A stretch of 64,000 nucleotides of DNA from assembly GCA_023053575.1 (NCBI GenBank), contig JAKZAP010000019.1:1798001-1862000 (forward strand), given 5' to 3'. Under the pieces are notes generated by a model that made no database searches, was not told the DNA's origin, and worked only from the letters and a program-made list of their open reading frames with translations. Source of the stretch: Branchinecta lynchi (lineage: Eukaryota; Arthropoda; Branchiopoda; Anostraca; Branchinectidae). Made by a program: the position numbers and the translations under genes. Below, piece after piece: positions 21,045 to 31,142 of this stretch (the first letter of the stretch is position 1; every line of letters begins with the position of its first letter).

Positions 21045-22160
21045 CCCCATTTCGTGAGAAACAAGACCAAAGGTTCCGACGGAGTCCTACAAATTTAATA
21101 TTTATTGGACTTCTTGATCCAGACAATCGAATCTTGTAGATTCCCGAGTCTTCGCCAGACCACTTTAACATTTTGCTATTTATCCATGACCCACCGCTTG
21201 AATATGTACACAAAATAATGTCACTGTTTTGGAGTTTCTGGCAACTTATGGCCAAACATTTAATCAGATCAGAAAACCAAGTTCAGATATGGATTCAGCA
21301 AGGATGTTTACTTCAATATCTCATCCTAATTGACTTCGAAAACGTCATTTACTTTCAAAAAATTTCAGAGCAAAAGAGCTAGTGACATTGACAAGAGAAC
21401 CTTTCAATACAAATTGCCGGGTTTTGGCAAATTTTGCCACCTTATCTCTCAAGGAAATAAAGTTAGAAATTACAATTCAGCATGTCTCCTTACCACGATA
21501 CCGAATCTCTAATCGACTACAAAAAGAACTTTGAGCTTCAACCAAATTTCCAGTTTCGGCCAAATTTTGGGTGAATCATTTGTCCGGCAAGAAGACTAAG
21601 TTCAGATATGGATTTAGCGGGACTCCTTACCCCTTACACGACTATCTCATTAGCTTATAAAACATACCTTTTTTTGTTACCCTTAATTCTAAACCCACTC
21701 CCTCTGCCTCTAGATATCTAAAGGGCCCATCGACAACTTGGCCTGTAATTTGCCGGTCAATCCTCATACGAAGTTTGAACAACATATCTCGGCCCCTTCG
21801 ACCCCCGGCACGAGTCGACAAACTTCCAGCATCCATGACTAAACCCAAAGATTACGTAACTTACAAGAAATGTGATCCCTCCGGCGCCCATGACTAGCGT
21901 ATCGTCCGACGCGCACAGCTTTCGCCTGTACGGATAAAAGGGAAGGGTAGGGACTGGTATAGCCACCTGTTTTTTCGACAATTGGTCGATAAATTTTATT
22001 AAATGTTTCTCCAGACAGTTGTCGGATGCATTCTGCCTTTTTGACCCAGTAAAGGTCGGTTGGGACTTTGGAAATAACTAAACTGATTGCATACACTATT
22101 TGTTTATATTTAGCATGTTTGAAATTTGCAACAGCATGTCTTCTCACCCTATGTCGAGAA
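21045..22160 (-). repeat. Diverged family C copy, inverted
   Basis: On the minus strand the blocks run in family C order: GTAAGAAGACATGCTG-like (near 22140), GTCGATGGGCCC (21723-21735), GAGGGAGTGGGTTTAGAATT, AGCTAATGAGATAGTCG, and finally GGAACCTTTGGTCTTGTTTC (21057-21076), which matches the terminal block at 38312-38332. Several ORFs of 60-102 codons inside it are not called because they sit within a repeat. Confidence 0.6.
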
Positions 22161-22707
22161 TATCTTTGGGTTTTAAAATTCCATGCTAAAGTTCCGAATT
22201 CCTGACAAAAAAAATAAATGGAATATTATCATTTTATAGACCAAGCCTCTTTAGATCTTGCAACGTGGCAAAGAACAACCCTATATTCGTAATAATTTCC
22301 ATTATCTTTCACGTTTTCATTTTCGTAAAACTGTTTCTGCTTGGCTTGTTCTAACTAAGTCTTTATCAGACCCCCCCCCCCCCCCCGAAAAAATAGCAAA
22401 TAGTTTGGTTTGTTGAATTATTAAATTTTCAAAAAACGTTTAAAAATTATACATTTATACATTAGGTTATACATATATTATATAGGATATATATGTGGAT
22501 TAAATAAATAGGTAAAAATAAAAGTCAGCCACTATGTTCGTTAGCGATATTTTGGCCTTTTCTGCAGCTTATTGCAGGTTTGTTTCTTACAGTCCAGCAA
22601 CAGATTGACGAGGAACGTCGCCAAAAGGGCCGATATATCGCTAAGGAACATCGTAGCTGGATTACTTTTTGAGCCATTTCTTTAACATAGCCTGTTTCCC
22701 AGGCAGC
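22161..22707. other. Non-coding, C-run and small remnant
   Basis: A C-run of 16 lies at 22371-22386. Positions 22583-22665 are the partner of the remnant at 352-420 (GACGAGGAACGTCGCC, AAAGGGCCGATATATCGCT). Nothing else is seen. Confidence 0.4.
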
Positions 22708-23139
22708 TTAAAGGACACCCGAACAATGAAACCATACTTGAACACACCATGGAAAATGCATTTACCGACATGGCCACGGAGAGCATTCTTCTCCTGAGCG
22801 TGACGTTTACAAAATAGGGATGTTCGTTTCTGGAGGTTTCCATATGCAGACTCCAAGACAAAAAGCGCAATTCACTCAAATCTTGTACAGCGCTGGCCGG
22901 ATCGTATTGGAATTTCTTCTAGATATACGTTTGGGCTTAACTGGTTAAAAAATATTCCAGAGGAAGGGTTGATTGGAGACATTTGCTCATTTCTAAAATT
23001 TATCGGTACTGAAATAAGGACAGATTCAAGATGGAGCAAAAATCATAGTTTGGAAACACTATTTCGTATTTGGATTGGGTTTTCTGCAGGAAATGTTCAC
23101 GGAAGTCATACAGATACTCTTCATTCAGGTATTCTTTAA
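22708..23139 (+). mobile_element. TTAA-target MITE, 432 bp (family K, copy 1)
   Basis: Termini TTAAAGGACACCCGAA and, complemented, TTAAAGAATACCTGAA. The body aligns with 25189-25634 over its full length, including CCGGATCGTATTGGAATTT and GTATTTGGATTGGGTTTTCT. TTAA duplications point to a piggyBac-like or Kolobok-like transposase source. No ORF. Confidence 0.8.
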
Positions 23140-23899
23140 GTGTTTAACATATATCCTATATATACGTACATCATAGATCACATAAAGGCGTCTTTATACT
23201 TTTCTTGATATGATTTGTTCTATTATATATATATCCTGTACTCAAGTTGATTATGTGGTACATAAAGAATAATCTGAATATTCGTTTACATCACTGCAGG
23301 ATGTAACCAAGTCACGGTTTAGAGGCCAGTGTCTAAGTTCAAAAAAATACAGACTTTATCCAAACCGCTAAATCCATATTTGATCAACATATGTGACATA
23401 GGACACACTAGAGCTAATCGTGGACTGATCCACACTAGCTACATATCTAAAGCACTTTTGAAAAATTAGATCATCTCTTCATGACTATTATTTGCCTCAC
23501 AGCGATATGAAACCGCAATAGCTAATGAATCTTGTGACGCCTGAAACAAGCAATTCATTTTCTCAAAAGGGAAAGAGTTGTTTCTTCTTTGCGTCTTCTT
23601 ATTATGTCTGTTTTCACTTTTAGGAATACAATGGGCAAACAGTTTAGCGGAAGTTTGAAAGTTTTCATATGAGGAAGTATCGCAGTTGGGCTTCTGATTG
23701 CTAATTTGAGAAACGGCGCAAATGCATAGACAGAAGCTACTCAATGATCAGTAATTTGTTTAGTTAATAAACAAAATACCACGTATTTACACATGAGAAT
23801 TGTGTCCCCCAATGCTTACTGGTTATGCCTAAGTGAAAGCGGTGCTTTTTGTGTGTGAAGATGAAGAAGGAATGATCTCGGAAAGTAACTGAGAGAGAA
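23140..23899. other. Non-coding, AT-rich
   Basis: It includes a TATATA-rich stretch at 23150-23240. A 92-codon minus ORF (23466-23744) shows no motif and is not called. Confidence 0.35.
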
Positions 23900-24300
23900 T
23901 AAAATGCCACACGTTAAAGGACCTGTCTTACCTATAATACTACCGCAACATACTTCTATAATCACGGCATATATTTCTAAACCCGGAGACCCCAACTTCG
24001 TAGAGTACATTCCAACCCCTCTATCAAAACCACGCTGGTTTTCTCACGTGCCGTGTTTTGCTACCTTTCATGTGTATCACGCTGTCGACAGTTGTCTGCG
24101 AGAAGTTTTTCCATCAGAAAAACTGGTTATCTAAATTGTCTCACTGTTCTCGCTATAAGTCAACGGGTCTCGGAAAAGGCTTAAAACAGCCAAAACCGTG
24201 GGTTATTTGTTGAAAGCACAGCGTAGTTTTAAAGTATTCAATATTGTAAGATACTGGAAGTTGAAGAGTAAACAGCGCGAGGGGTCCTTTAAGATTAGAT
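23900..24300 (+). repeat. Duplicated block with an intact 76-codon ORF
   Basis: This is the better-preserved partner of 12105-12480, in opposite orientation. The plus ORF 23904-24134 includes KGPVLPIILPQHTS, DPNFVEYIP, KPRWFSHVPCFATFHVYHA and EVFPSEKLVI before a stop. The homology continues about 150 bases past the stop, so the unit is larger than the ORF. It may be an exon or part of an unrecognised element. No function is assigned. Confidence 0.5.
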
Positions 24301-25011
24301 TTGTCGGTAAGTAGTGAGGTAATAAGTGAGTAATAAAGAAACTGGTGTGGCTATTAAAAGTTAATCTTATCCACATAATTAAAGTACTTCAGTTTTCGTA
24401 GAGGGGGGTAAATAAAGTAAATTCATAGATTTGTTGGATCATGGCTATTGGCTTTCGGTCCAAATAAACCTCATTACTAGCTCAGTTCGGAAACATCTTT
24501 ATTCGAATGCTAAGAGACGGCTCAAAAGTGATGTACGATAACACGTTCGATGCAGGGATTCCCCGCTAAAAGTCTAAAAGTCGTTTTCGGAAGCGCAGTG
24601 GATCGGACTCACCCTCAATTTCTTTCACAACTCGAAAGACCGGTCTTCACCGGTTTCTGTACAGCAGTCGGTTTTACTATTGTCGCCGATTTTATACAAC
24701 CAATGTCTCCCATTATTCCTAAACGACTTCGTGGCAGTCCATACGAAGGACGATGGAAGTTGTTTTGCAACTTGTGCCTTTCCTCGTTTCACAGGTTTTG
24801 CTTATCCGAAGTTGGGATGAATTTGATGTTGTACCTAACTTTCGATACGCAAGGACCGATAGGACAAAAAAGGAATCACCAATAAATGAGCGTTTCGCCC
24901 AAAAACAGCTTTCTACCTCTACCCACCACCAAAAGCACGAATAAATGCCTAACACCATAGAACATCTAAAGCTTCCATGATAGCCAATTGAAAAAATTCA
25001 GTTGGCAACCA
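24301..25011. other. Unremarkable stretch before the palindromes
   Basis: A 111-codon plus ORF (24550-24885) is open but has no recognisable motif or splice context; I leave it uncalled. AATAAATGAG occurs near 24880. Confidence 0.35.
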
Positions 25012-26022
25012 ATAGAGAGATTGCAGCCTACCCGATGAAAACAGATATTGCTACATCATCATCAAGGGATCATAACAACAAAATTTAACATTGGGAGGTA
25101 TAGGACTTTCAACTTTGAAATTAAACTATCGGCGTTTTATCATCATTCTGAGCGAGGGACTTGCTGGAAATGTTAATTGGGCTATTCCTTAAAGACACCT
25201 GAACAATGAAACCATACTTGAACACACCATGGAGAATGCATTTACAGACATGGCCACGGAGAGCATTCTTCTCCTGAGCGTGGCGTTTTCAAACTAGGGA
25301 TGTTCGTTTCTGGAGCTTTGTATATGCAGACTCTAAGACAAAAAGCGCAATTCATTCAAATCTTGTACAGCGCTGGCCGGATCGTATTGGAATTTTTTCT
25401 AGATATACGTTTGAGCTTAACTGGTTAAAAAAATATTCCAGAAGAAGGGTTGATTGGAGACATTTGTTCATTTTTAAAATTGTTCGGCACTGAAATAAGG
25501 ACAGATGCAAAATGGAGCAAAATCATAGCTTGGAAACACTATTTCGTATTTGGATTGGGTTTTCTGCAGCAATCTTAACGGAAGTCACACAGATAGGGAT
25601 GATAGTTGGTACTCTTCATTCGGGTCTCCTTTAACCGTATAATTCTATTTTGCAAAAGAGTTTCCATGGAAGTAAGAGCTTGAAGGCTTCAAAGTTTGAA
25701 CACAAAAATGGAATCTCGAATCCTATTGGTCGGCGATGACGCGGGTTTAAAAAGTGTCTCATAATCACCAATAGGACGAGATTCCGTCTTTTCTTACAAA
25801 CTTTGACGCCTTCAAACTCTTACTTCCATGGAAACACTTTTGCAAAAATATAATTATACGGTTAAGGAATAGACCAATTAACATTTCCAGCAAGTCCCTG
25901 GCTCAGAATGATGATAAAACGGCGATAATTTAATTTCAAAGTGAAAGTCCTATACTTCCTAATGTTAGATTTTTTCTTTACGATCCCGTCCGCTTTCGTC
26001 GGGTATGGTGCAATCTCTCTAT
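25012..26022. mobile_element. Giant palindromic foldback element, copy 1
   Basis: Without its inserted TTAA element this is about 569 bp of almost complete inverted repeat, starting ATAGAGAGATTGCA and ending TGCAATCTCTCTAT. The five bases AACCA occur immediately before (25007-25011) and after (26023-26027), a likely TSD. The core repeats TTTCCATGGAAGTAAGAG on both arms. Arms of roughly 280 bases would form one long hairpin. Confidence 0.85.
25189..25634 (+). mobile_element. TTAA-target MITE inside the palindrome (family K, copy 2)
   Basis: It starts TTAAAGACACCTGAA and ends TTCGGGTCTCCTTTAA. The sister palindrome has the uninterrupted site GGCTATTTCTTAACGGTATA at 26271-26290. That empty site proves insertion at TTAA with TTAA duplication. 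Confidence 0.9.
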
Positions 26023-26121
26023 AACCAAGCACAGGAGAACGCCATCTAGCGTTACGGCCGAAGCATCTCCGCCTTGTCCCGATTCCGCTCTCCAAGCGAA
26101 CTAGTTTGTGAAAAGTCCTCC
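26023..26121. other. 99-bp spacer between the two palindromes
   Basis: GC-richer sequence with no match elsewhere in the window that I can see. Confidence 0.4.
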
Positions 26122-26700
26122 ATAGAGAGATTGCACCATACCCGACGAAAACGGACAGGATCATAACGAACAAATTTAAAATTAGGAAGTATAGGACTTT
26201 CAACTTTGAAATTAAATTATTGGCGATTTATCATCATTCTGAGCCAGGGACTTGCTGGAAATGTTAATTGGGCTATTTCTTAACGGTATAGTTCTATTTT
26301 TACAAAAGAGTTTCCATGGAAGTAAGAGTTTGAAGGTGTCAAAGTTTGTAAACAAAGACTGAGTGTCGTCCTATTGGTCGACTATGACACATTTTTTCAA
26401 ATCCGCGTCATCGCCGACCAATAGGATTCGAGACTCCGTTTTTGTGTTCAAACTTTGAAGCCTTCAAGCTCTTACTTCCATGGAGACTCTTTTGCAAAAA
26501 TAGAACTATACGGTAAAGGAATAGCCGAATTAACATTTCCAGCAAGTCCCTTCGTCACAATGATAATAAAACGCCGATAATTTAATTTCAAAGTTGAGAG
26601 TCCTATACCTCCCAATGTTAAATTTTGTTCTTATGATCCCTTGATGATGATGGAGCAATATCCGTTTTCATCGGGTAGGGGTAGGGTGCAATCTCTCTAT
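26122..26700. mobile_element. Giant palindromic foldback element, copy 2
   Basis: This 579-bp near-complete inverted repeat matches copy 1 but is uninterrupted. The central spacer (CACATTTTTTCAAATCCGCG) is in the opposite orientation to copy 1, so the pair is head-to-head at the core level. No clear TSD. Confidence 0.85.
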
Positions 26701-27006
26701 TCTTGTGACAGAGAGACAGTAACATATAGATCCATAATAAGGTAATGAGCAGAAGATAAGAGCTTTCACTCTACTTCAAAGACAGGGAAGTAGATTGGAG
26801 ATTTTCAACTCATCGACAATTGCCGATTTGTTTTAGCGTACTATATCTGTGGACAAATGCTGATAATGAGACACGGAGAGATTTACAGAAACCAGTCCGT
26901 ATGGAAGCGCTAAACTGGAATCTGGCGAAGAATGTAACCTTGTACTTATGGTTCGGGCAGACGCTGGGTTTCCGGGAATGAAAATCCTGCCAGGATTGCG
27001 GCATCA
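26701..27006. other. Unremarkable stretch
   Basis: No repeat or gene is recognised. A 65-codon minus ORF at 26810-27007 is not called. Confidence 0.35.
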
Positions 27007-27310
27007 CCCGAAGAGAAAATTATCTCAAAGTAATACTATGAAGTAGTAAGAAAAAGTAGCATGCAGTACTGACGATGCTACTACATGCTTCTACTTCAAG
27101 GCTACCGTGTTACTGCATACTACTATATGCTACTATTAGCAACACTGGATGCTACTATGGCAAGACAGGATGCTACTGGATACTACTACATAAGATTGAA
27201 CCAGTCTGAGGCACATTAAATGAAAGTATTCTTTGCTATTACATAGTATTACATGCACCGTTCTCATACTACTACCATAGTATTACGCAGGCTACAAATT
27301 TTTGATCGGG
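27007..27310 (+). mobile_element. CCCGAT MITE (family D, copy 2)
   Basis: It aligns with 8324-8627 across its length, including GATGCTACTACATGCTTCTA. It ends GATCGGG. CA lies on both sides (27005-27006, 27311-27312). Confidence 0.8.
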
Positions 27311-27794
27311 CAGGGCCCTGAAGATTACTTAATCAGGCACTGGCAAGCGGGAAGTTCCATTAGTAAAATTAAGCAAAGAGAAAAAGCTGGAACTAATTAA
27401 ATTCCCAACAGATCCCTTATAGCCCCCTTAATCAGTCAGTTCATGCAAGGTACCTACGTTTGATTGCTGATCCTCCTGCTGGGCAAGCCCCCTCGGTGAG
27501 GAGGGGGCAATGGCCTTACGCCTGTGTTGCTCCTATAAGAAGCTGGATTAGGCCAAACCACGTATAAACAATTTTAAAGGTTCGTGGGATTGAAAGAAGG
27601 CAACAGGCGCGGATATCTACAGGCTAAGAAACACAACACAAATAGACACAAAAGAAAACACATATAGTACAAGACATTCATTTGATAGGTCTATGTGTTG
27701 CTCGCTATTTTATTAACCTAGACTTTACTTAAGTTTGCGATTAGGACGAGTAGAAGAGTTTCTCTCTTTAGGGATGAAATTGTTATTAGCGGTA
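27311..27794 (-). other. 3' flank of a minus-strand gene candidate
   Basis: On the minus strand AATAAA occurs near 27708-27713, about 80 bases after the stop of the 27795-27979 exon, and could be its polyadenylation signal. Further on, CCCCCTCGGTGAGGAGGGGG near 27489-27509 is a small GC hairpin. Nothing else. Confidence 0.35.
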
Positions 27795-27979
27795 TTACTT
27801 TATAACAGTAAAATCAACATAAAATGTACATAGAACAGAGTACATAGAGCTAACTTGCTGGTAAGTGTCTCTTTTTGCGTGAATATTAGGCGTGCTATTG
27901 AGCCCCACACTAGCTTTAATACGGGAAGGGATCTGAGGTTCCCCGTGGGAGGCAGTACGGACCTCAGGTAATGTCATCA
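27795..27979 (-). CDS. Candidate terminal exon, unknown protein
   Basis: The acceptor TGTTTATCAG precedes T at 27979. TG completes a Val codon begun by the last G of the upstream 32-base exon, then the frame reads MTLPEVRTASHGEPQIPS, IKASVGLNS and TYQQVSSMYSVL, and ends TVIK with TAA. The frame stays open from the acceptor to the stop, and a polyadenylation hexamer follows. The phase agreement with 28231-28262 supports a real gene 3' end. I recognise no domain. It could equally be a chance ORF with two chance splice sites. An internal CAA|GTTAGC donor is possible. Confidence 0.35.
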
Positions 27980-28230
27980 CTGATAAACAACGATTTTTAT
28001 AGCAAAATAGGGATACTAGGACATACTTGCGACAACAAACTGAATAATGTTAGTTAATCGACATAACATTTCCTTTCTTACATGGAAGTTGTGTAAATCT
28101 CCAAGATAAAGCTGTGGAAATAAGTTTGCAATAAATTGGCCGAAGGCTGATATACTGACGAATTGAAATAATTTTAAGAGTCAAAGATTAAATTTAGTTT
28201 CATATACATATAAACAGACAAGTGTCTTAC

Positions 28231-28262
28231 CTTTGATGTTGCGTATCTTACTTCCACAACCA
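28231..28262 (-). CDS. Candidate 32-base microexon
   Basis: The acceptor is strongly pyrimidine-rich (TTTCCTTATTCATTTAACAG) and the donor is CAAAG|GTAAGA, both close to consensus. The exon would encode GCGSKIRNIK, with one base at the 5' end and one at the 3' end belonging to split codons. The next exon at 27979 resumes in the right phase after a 251-base intron. The upstream exon was not found. Confidence 0.35.
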
Positions 28263-28754
28263 CTGTTAAATGAATAAGGAAACAGATCATCACTGATACT
28301 ATAAACCTGGAGTAAACCGGTAGATCAGTCACGTGACCGGCTGTGCACCAATAAGCGATACCGTTACTCGTTCTGTTTTGGACAGATTTGGATGTCTTTT
28401 GTCTATCATTTGCGCTAGCTGGAGGGTATTAGGCGATTTTTGTGACGTCACAGATCAAAGGCTTATGTTTTAATCGGACCTCCCGAACAAAAAAAAAATT
28501 GCGGTTCAGCCTCGTGCCGTCGGTTTTAGCCGTCAAGTTCTACGAGTTTTGAGGTTTTTGTTGAGGAAATAACGGAATCAATAAGATTTACATGCAAGGT
28601 TCAACTTTGTATCGTTTAGTATCAGTACAATCATCTGTACTTCGCATTAAACGGCTGCTAGTGGCTTTGAATCGAACAATCAGATGAGTACATACGTCTC
28701 ACAGTTTTGGGGTCACAAATGTTGAAAACTATTTAAACAAACGCTGCGAGGTCA
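28263..28754. other. Unremarkable stretch
   Basis: No gene or repeat recognised beyond the splice acceptor at its left edge. Confidence 0.35.
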
Positions 28755-28960
28755 AACGGCACTTGCAACGGGAGGGTAAAAGTAAATGAGGACTTCGTGC
28801 AATTTCCCTCCTCCCCAACTCTCCCCACCGTGGCCGGATTTCTTTTCTTCCACCCCCACGGATGATCCGATCCAGGAAATTGAACACTGGGTCCCGTCTT
28901 TCGTATGCGGGTCATGTTTCATCGTCCTAATTTCTTCGTAAGTGTCAGCTCTAGCAATAG
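28755..28960 (+). repeat. Family A fragment
   Basis: GGCACTTGCAACGGGAGG near 28760, then CCCCACCGTGGCCGGAT, GATGATCCGATCCAGG and CATGTTTCATCGTCCTAAT follow the block order of family A. A 60-codon minus ORF inside is a by-product. Confidence 0.55.
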
Positions 28961-29334
28961 TTAAACAGACGGACGGAGTGACGCCATAGTCGCTATATTC
29001 ACTATATGGCGCTCAGGCCGAAGGCTGCAAGTGACATGAATACTCTTGATGACTAATGCCAGGGCCACATTCGGTCACATCTCTACGCAATTTCGTTCGT
29101 TAATTTGGTTGGTTCACACCTGGAACGAAGAAATTCGAGATATATTACCATCATCATCACTCAAAGGTAAACAAAACTGGCTGAAGTCAGCTGATTCTGG
29201 TCTGTGATTGGTCCAGACACTTCAAAGATACGTTTCAAAATGGCGGAGATGAATTTTTCCATCTCGACTGTCTTCGTTTTCAGCGTCTTTTCTTCCCAAT
29301 TTTGACCGTAAGAGGGTCTTATTACCGGCGTTAT
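28961..29334. other. Unremarkable stretch
   Basis: A short inverted repeat (TATAGTGAATATAG-type) lies at 28992-29010. No gene recognised. Confidence 0.35.
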
Positions 29335-29530
29335 TACCAGGTATGACTATAATGGGGTCCGGGCATAACTCTCCTTGCCGATGTAAAATCGCCGGGAACC
29401 TAACGGAAGAGCCAGAAGCGGTATCACCTCGGGTATGACAGCTGCTCCCGAAAATCTCCGAAATTGTTTGACACAGGATTTGAGTCGCTAGTGAGGCTTT
29501 TTCTCGTTCTTCCTGAGGATCAGTGGCGCG
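29335..29530 (+). pseudogene. Broken copy of the 33.3-kb candidate exon
   Basis: It aligns with the reverse complement of 33285-33445: TTGCCGATG, GGAAGA.CCAGAAGC, CAGCTGCTCCC, ACAGGATTTGAGTCG, TTCTTCCTGAGGATCA. Here stops interrupt every frame, for example TAA after CCGATG and TAG TGA after GAGTCGC. It is therefore a non-coding or decayed paralogue. Confidence 0.5.
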
Positions 29531-30124
29531 TTTTGGACTTAGTCCTATAGAGTATACGCGTGGAAGACCCGTGAAGAGAAATAAATATCAATCAGTATGT
29601 AGCTGACTGCGAACAGAATTTCCAAAATCGCAGTTTACTAATCTGTTTAGCACCACGTAACACGAGCAAAGAGCAAGAAGAAACCATTCTGGACGTCAGA
29701 AACGAGCTCACAGTCGAAATACATAGACGGCAGACGTGTGTCCTATATTATTTATACCTTACTGCGTAGTCTTTGACTGGCAACAAGCATAATGCTAGGG
29801 ACTGTCGCCTAGACCTCAGCTCTCTGGGCTGTCTCCTCTGTCAAAATATTTTGCTACGATTCTATTCTCTGGAGTTCCCTCTTAGACCTCTCCTCTGTCA
29901 GCTTATAAGTTTGTTTTCTAGGGTTCTTATCGCTCTTGGGCAAACTCTATCCGCAAGGACTATGGTGTTTTAAGCTTCTGATTGGCAAGATACTTTGCTA
30001 CGGGGGAGAATAACCTACTACATAAGGTGTAATATTTATAGTAAATCATTTAGACTAGAATGCTCTTGGGAGGACTATGTCAACGAGCATCCCCGAGTCG
30101 AGCGAGTGAGTCGAGAGGGGAGAG
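29531..30124. other. Unremarkable stretch
   Basis: No repeat or gene recognised. A 66-codon plus ORF (29773-29973) is not called. Confidence 0.35.
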
Positions 30125-30401
30125 CCCGATGAAAATTTGTAGCCTGCGTAGTTGTTGTACGAAAAAGTTGTATCTAGTGATATGTAATAGTAAAGAGCAC
30201 TATCATTTAATGTGCCTCAGACTGGGCCAATCTTAAGTAGTAGTATCCAGTACCATCCTGTCTTGCTCTAGGAGCATCTAGTCTTACTAAAACTAGCATG
30301 CAGTAATTTGAAGTAGAAGCATGTAGCAGTATCAGTTAGTACTCCATGAAACTTTTTCGTGCAACTTCATACTATTATTCTGAGATAAATTTTTTATCGG
30401 G
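30125..30401 (-). mobile_element. CCCGAT MITE, inverted (family D, copy 3)
   Basis: It is the reverse orientation of copies 1 and 2 and is slightly shorter. It begins CCCGATGAAAATTTGTAG and ends TTTATCGGG. AG flanks both sides (30123-30124, 30402-30403), so the 2-bp target is not fixed as CA. Confidence 0.75.
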
Positions 30402-31142
30402 AGGGGAGAGAAGGCTGACTGCTTCTGCCCTGTGAAGAGCAGGGGTAGGACTGTTCCAAGAGCATACTACTATTTTTCATTTCTACTTACTCTCTAACTG
30501 CAGGTTAGCTTACTCTTCTTTTCTTGTGCTTTTTGAAGACCACGAGGGAGGGGGAGCCACACACTCCCCCTGGACACATGGGTCTTCTAAGGTTGAGTAT
30601 ACGCTGGCTTGCAGTAAGAGACTAAGTAGGCAATAGAAACTTATTTATTCATCTATCTAGTTGCACTGCTCTTTTCAGTTCTCAAGTGGTCTTCTCGACA
30701 GTAATGGCAGTAGAGTCATCTGATTGGCTTGATCATTATCTCCTTTCAGTTTTAACAATGCATTCCGTCATCTCTTTTCATAGATAAAATCGATGTTACT
30801 CTGCTAGTCAAATGTTTTTAGAAAATGAAATTGAATCTTTTAATGTTATGAGACAGAAAGCGATAGTTTTGTTGCAAGGTTAGAAGTCTGCGAAAAGCCA
30901 CTTTTAAAGGCAATCCACGAGAATGCCGTTCTATCCATTTCTACCGCCTTTTCCGTCGATTCTGCTATTGCCTAGAGCCACCGAACGAATGAACTGAATG
31001 TAAATATTTAATAAAGAATAGTCCTGTTTTAGTGTAATTTTAATGTGTGAGGTGTAATGTCACAAATAAATAAATTGATTGAGTGATGTCTTGGAAGAGC
31101 TACACAGGGTAGTAAAGAGTCCCCAAATCATATATTCAGATA
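30402..31142 (+). other. Non-coding; possible retroposon 3' tail
   Basis: ACAAATAAATAAATTGATTG (31054-31081) resembles the simple-sequence tails of the LINE ends elsewhere in the window, and TAATAAAGAA lies at 31008. No protein homology is visible upstream, so the assignment is weak. Confidence 0.35.

Noticed and set aside
21839..22147. 102-codon minus ORF with a TTTCTT|GTAAGT donor nearby
   Set aside because: The upper part matches family C blocks (AGAAGACATGCTG), so the open frame is repeat-derived.
24550..24885. 111-codon plus ORF
   Set aside because: No motif, splice context or repeat homology; length is within chance for six frames of this window.
25862..26203. 113-codon minus ORF
   Set aside because: It lies across one arm of each giant palindrome; the same sequence recurs in inverted form.
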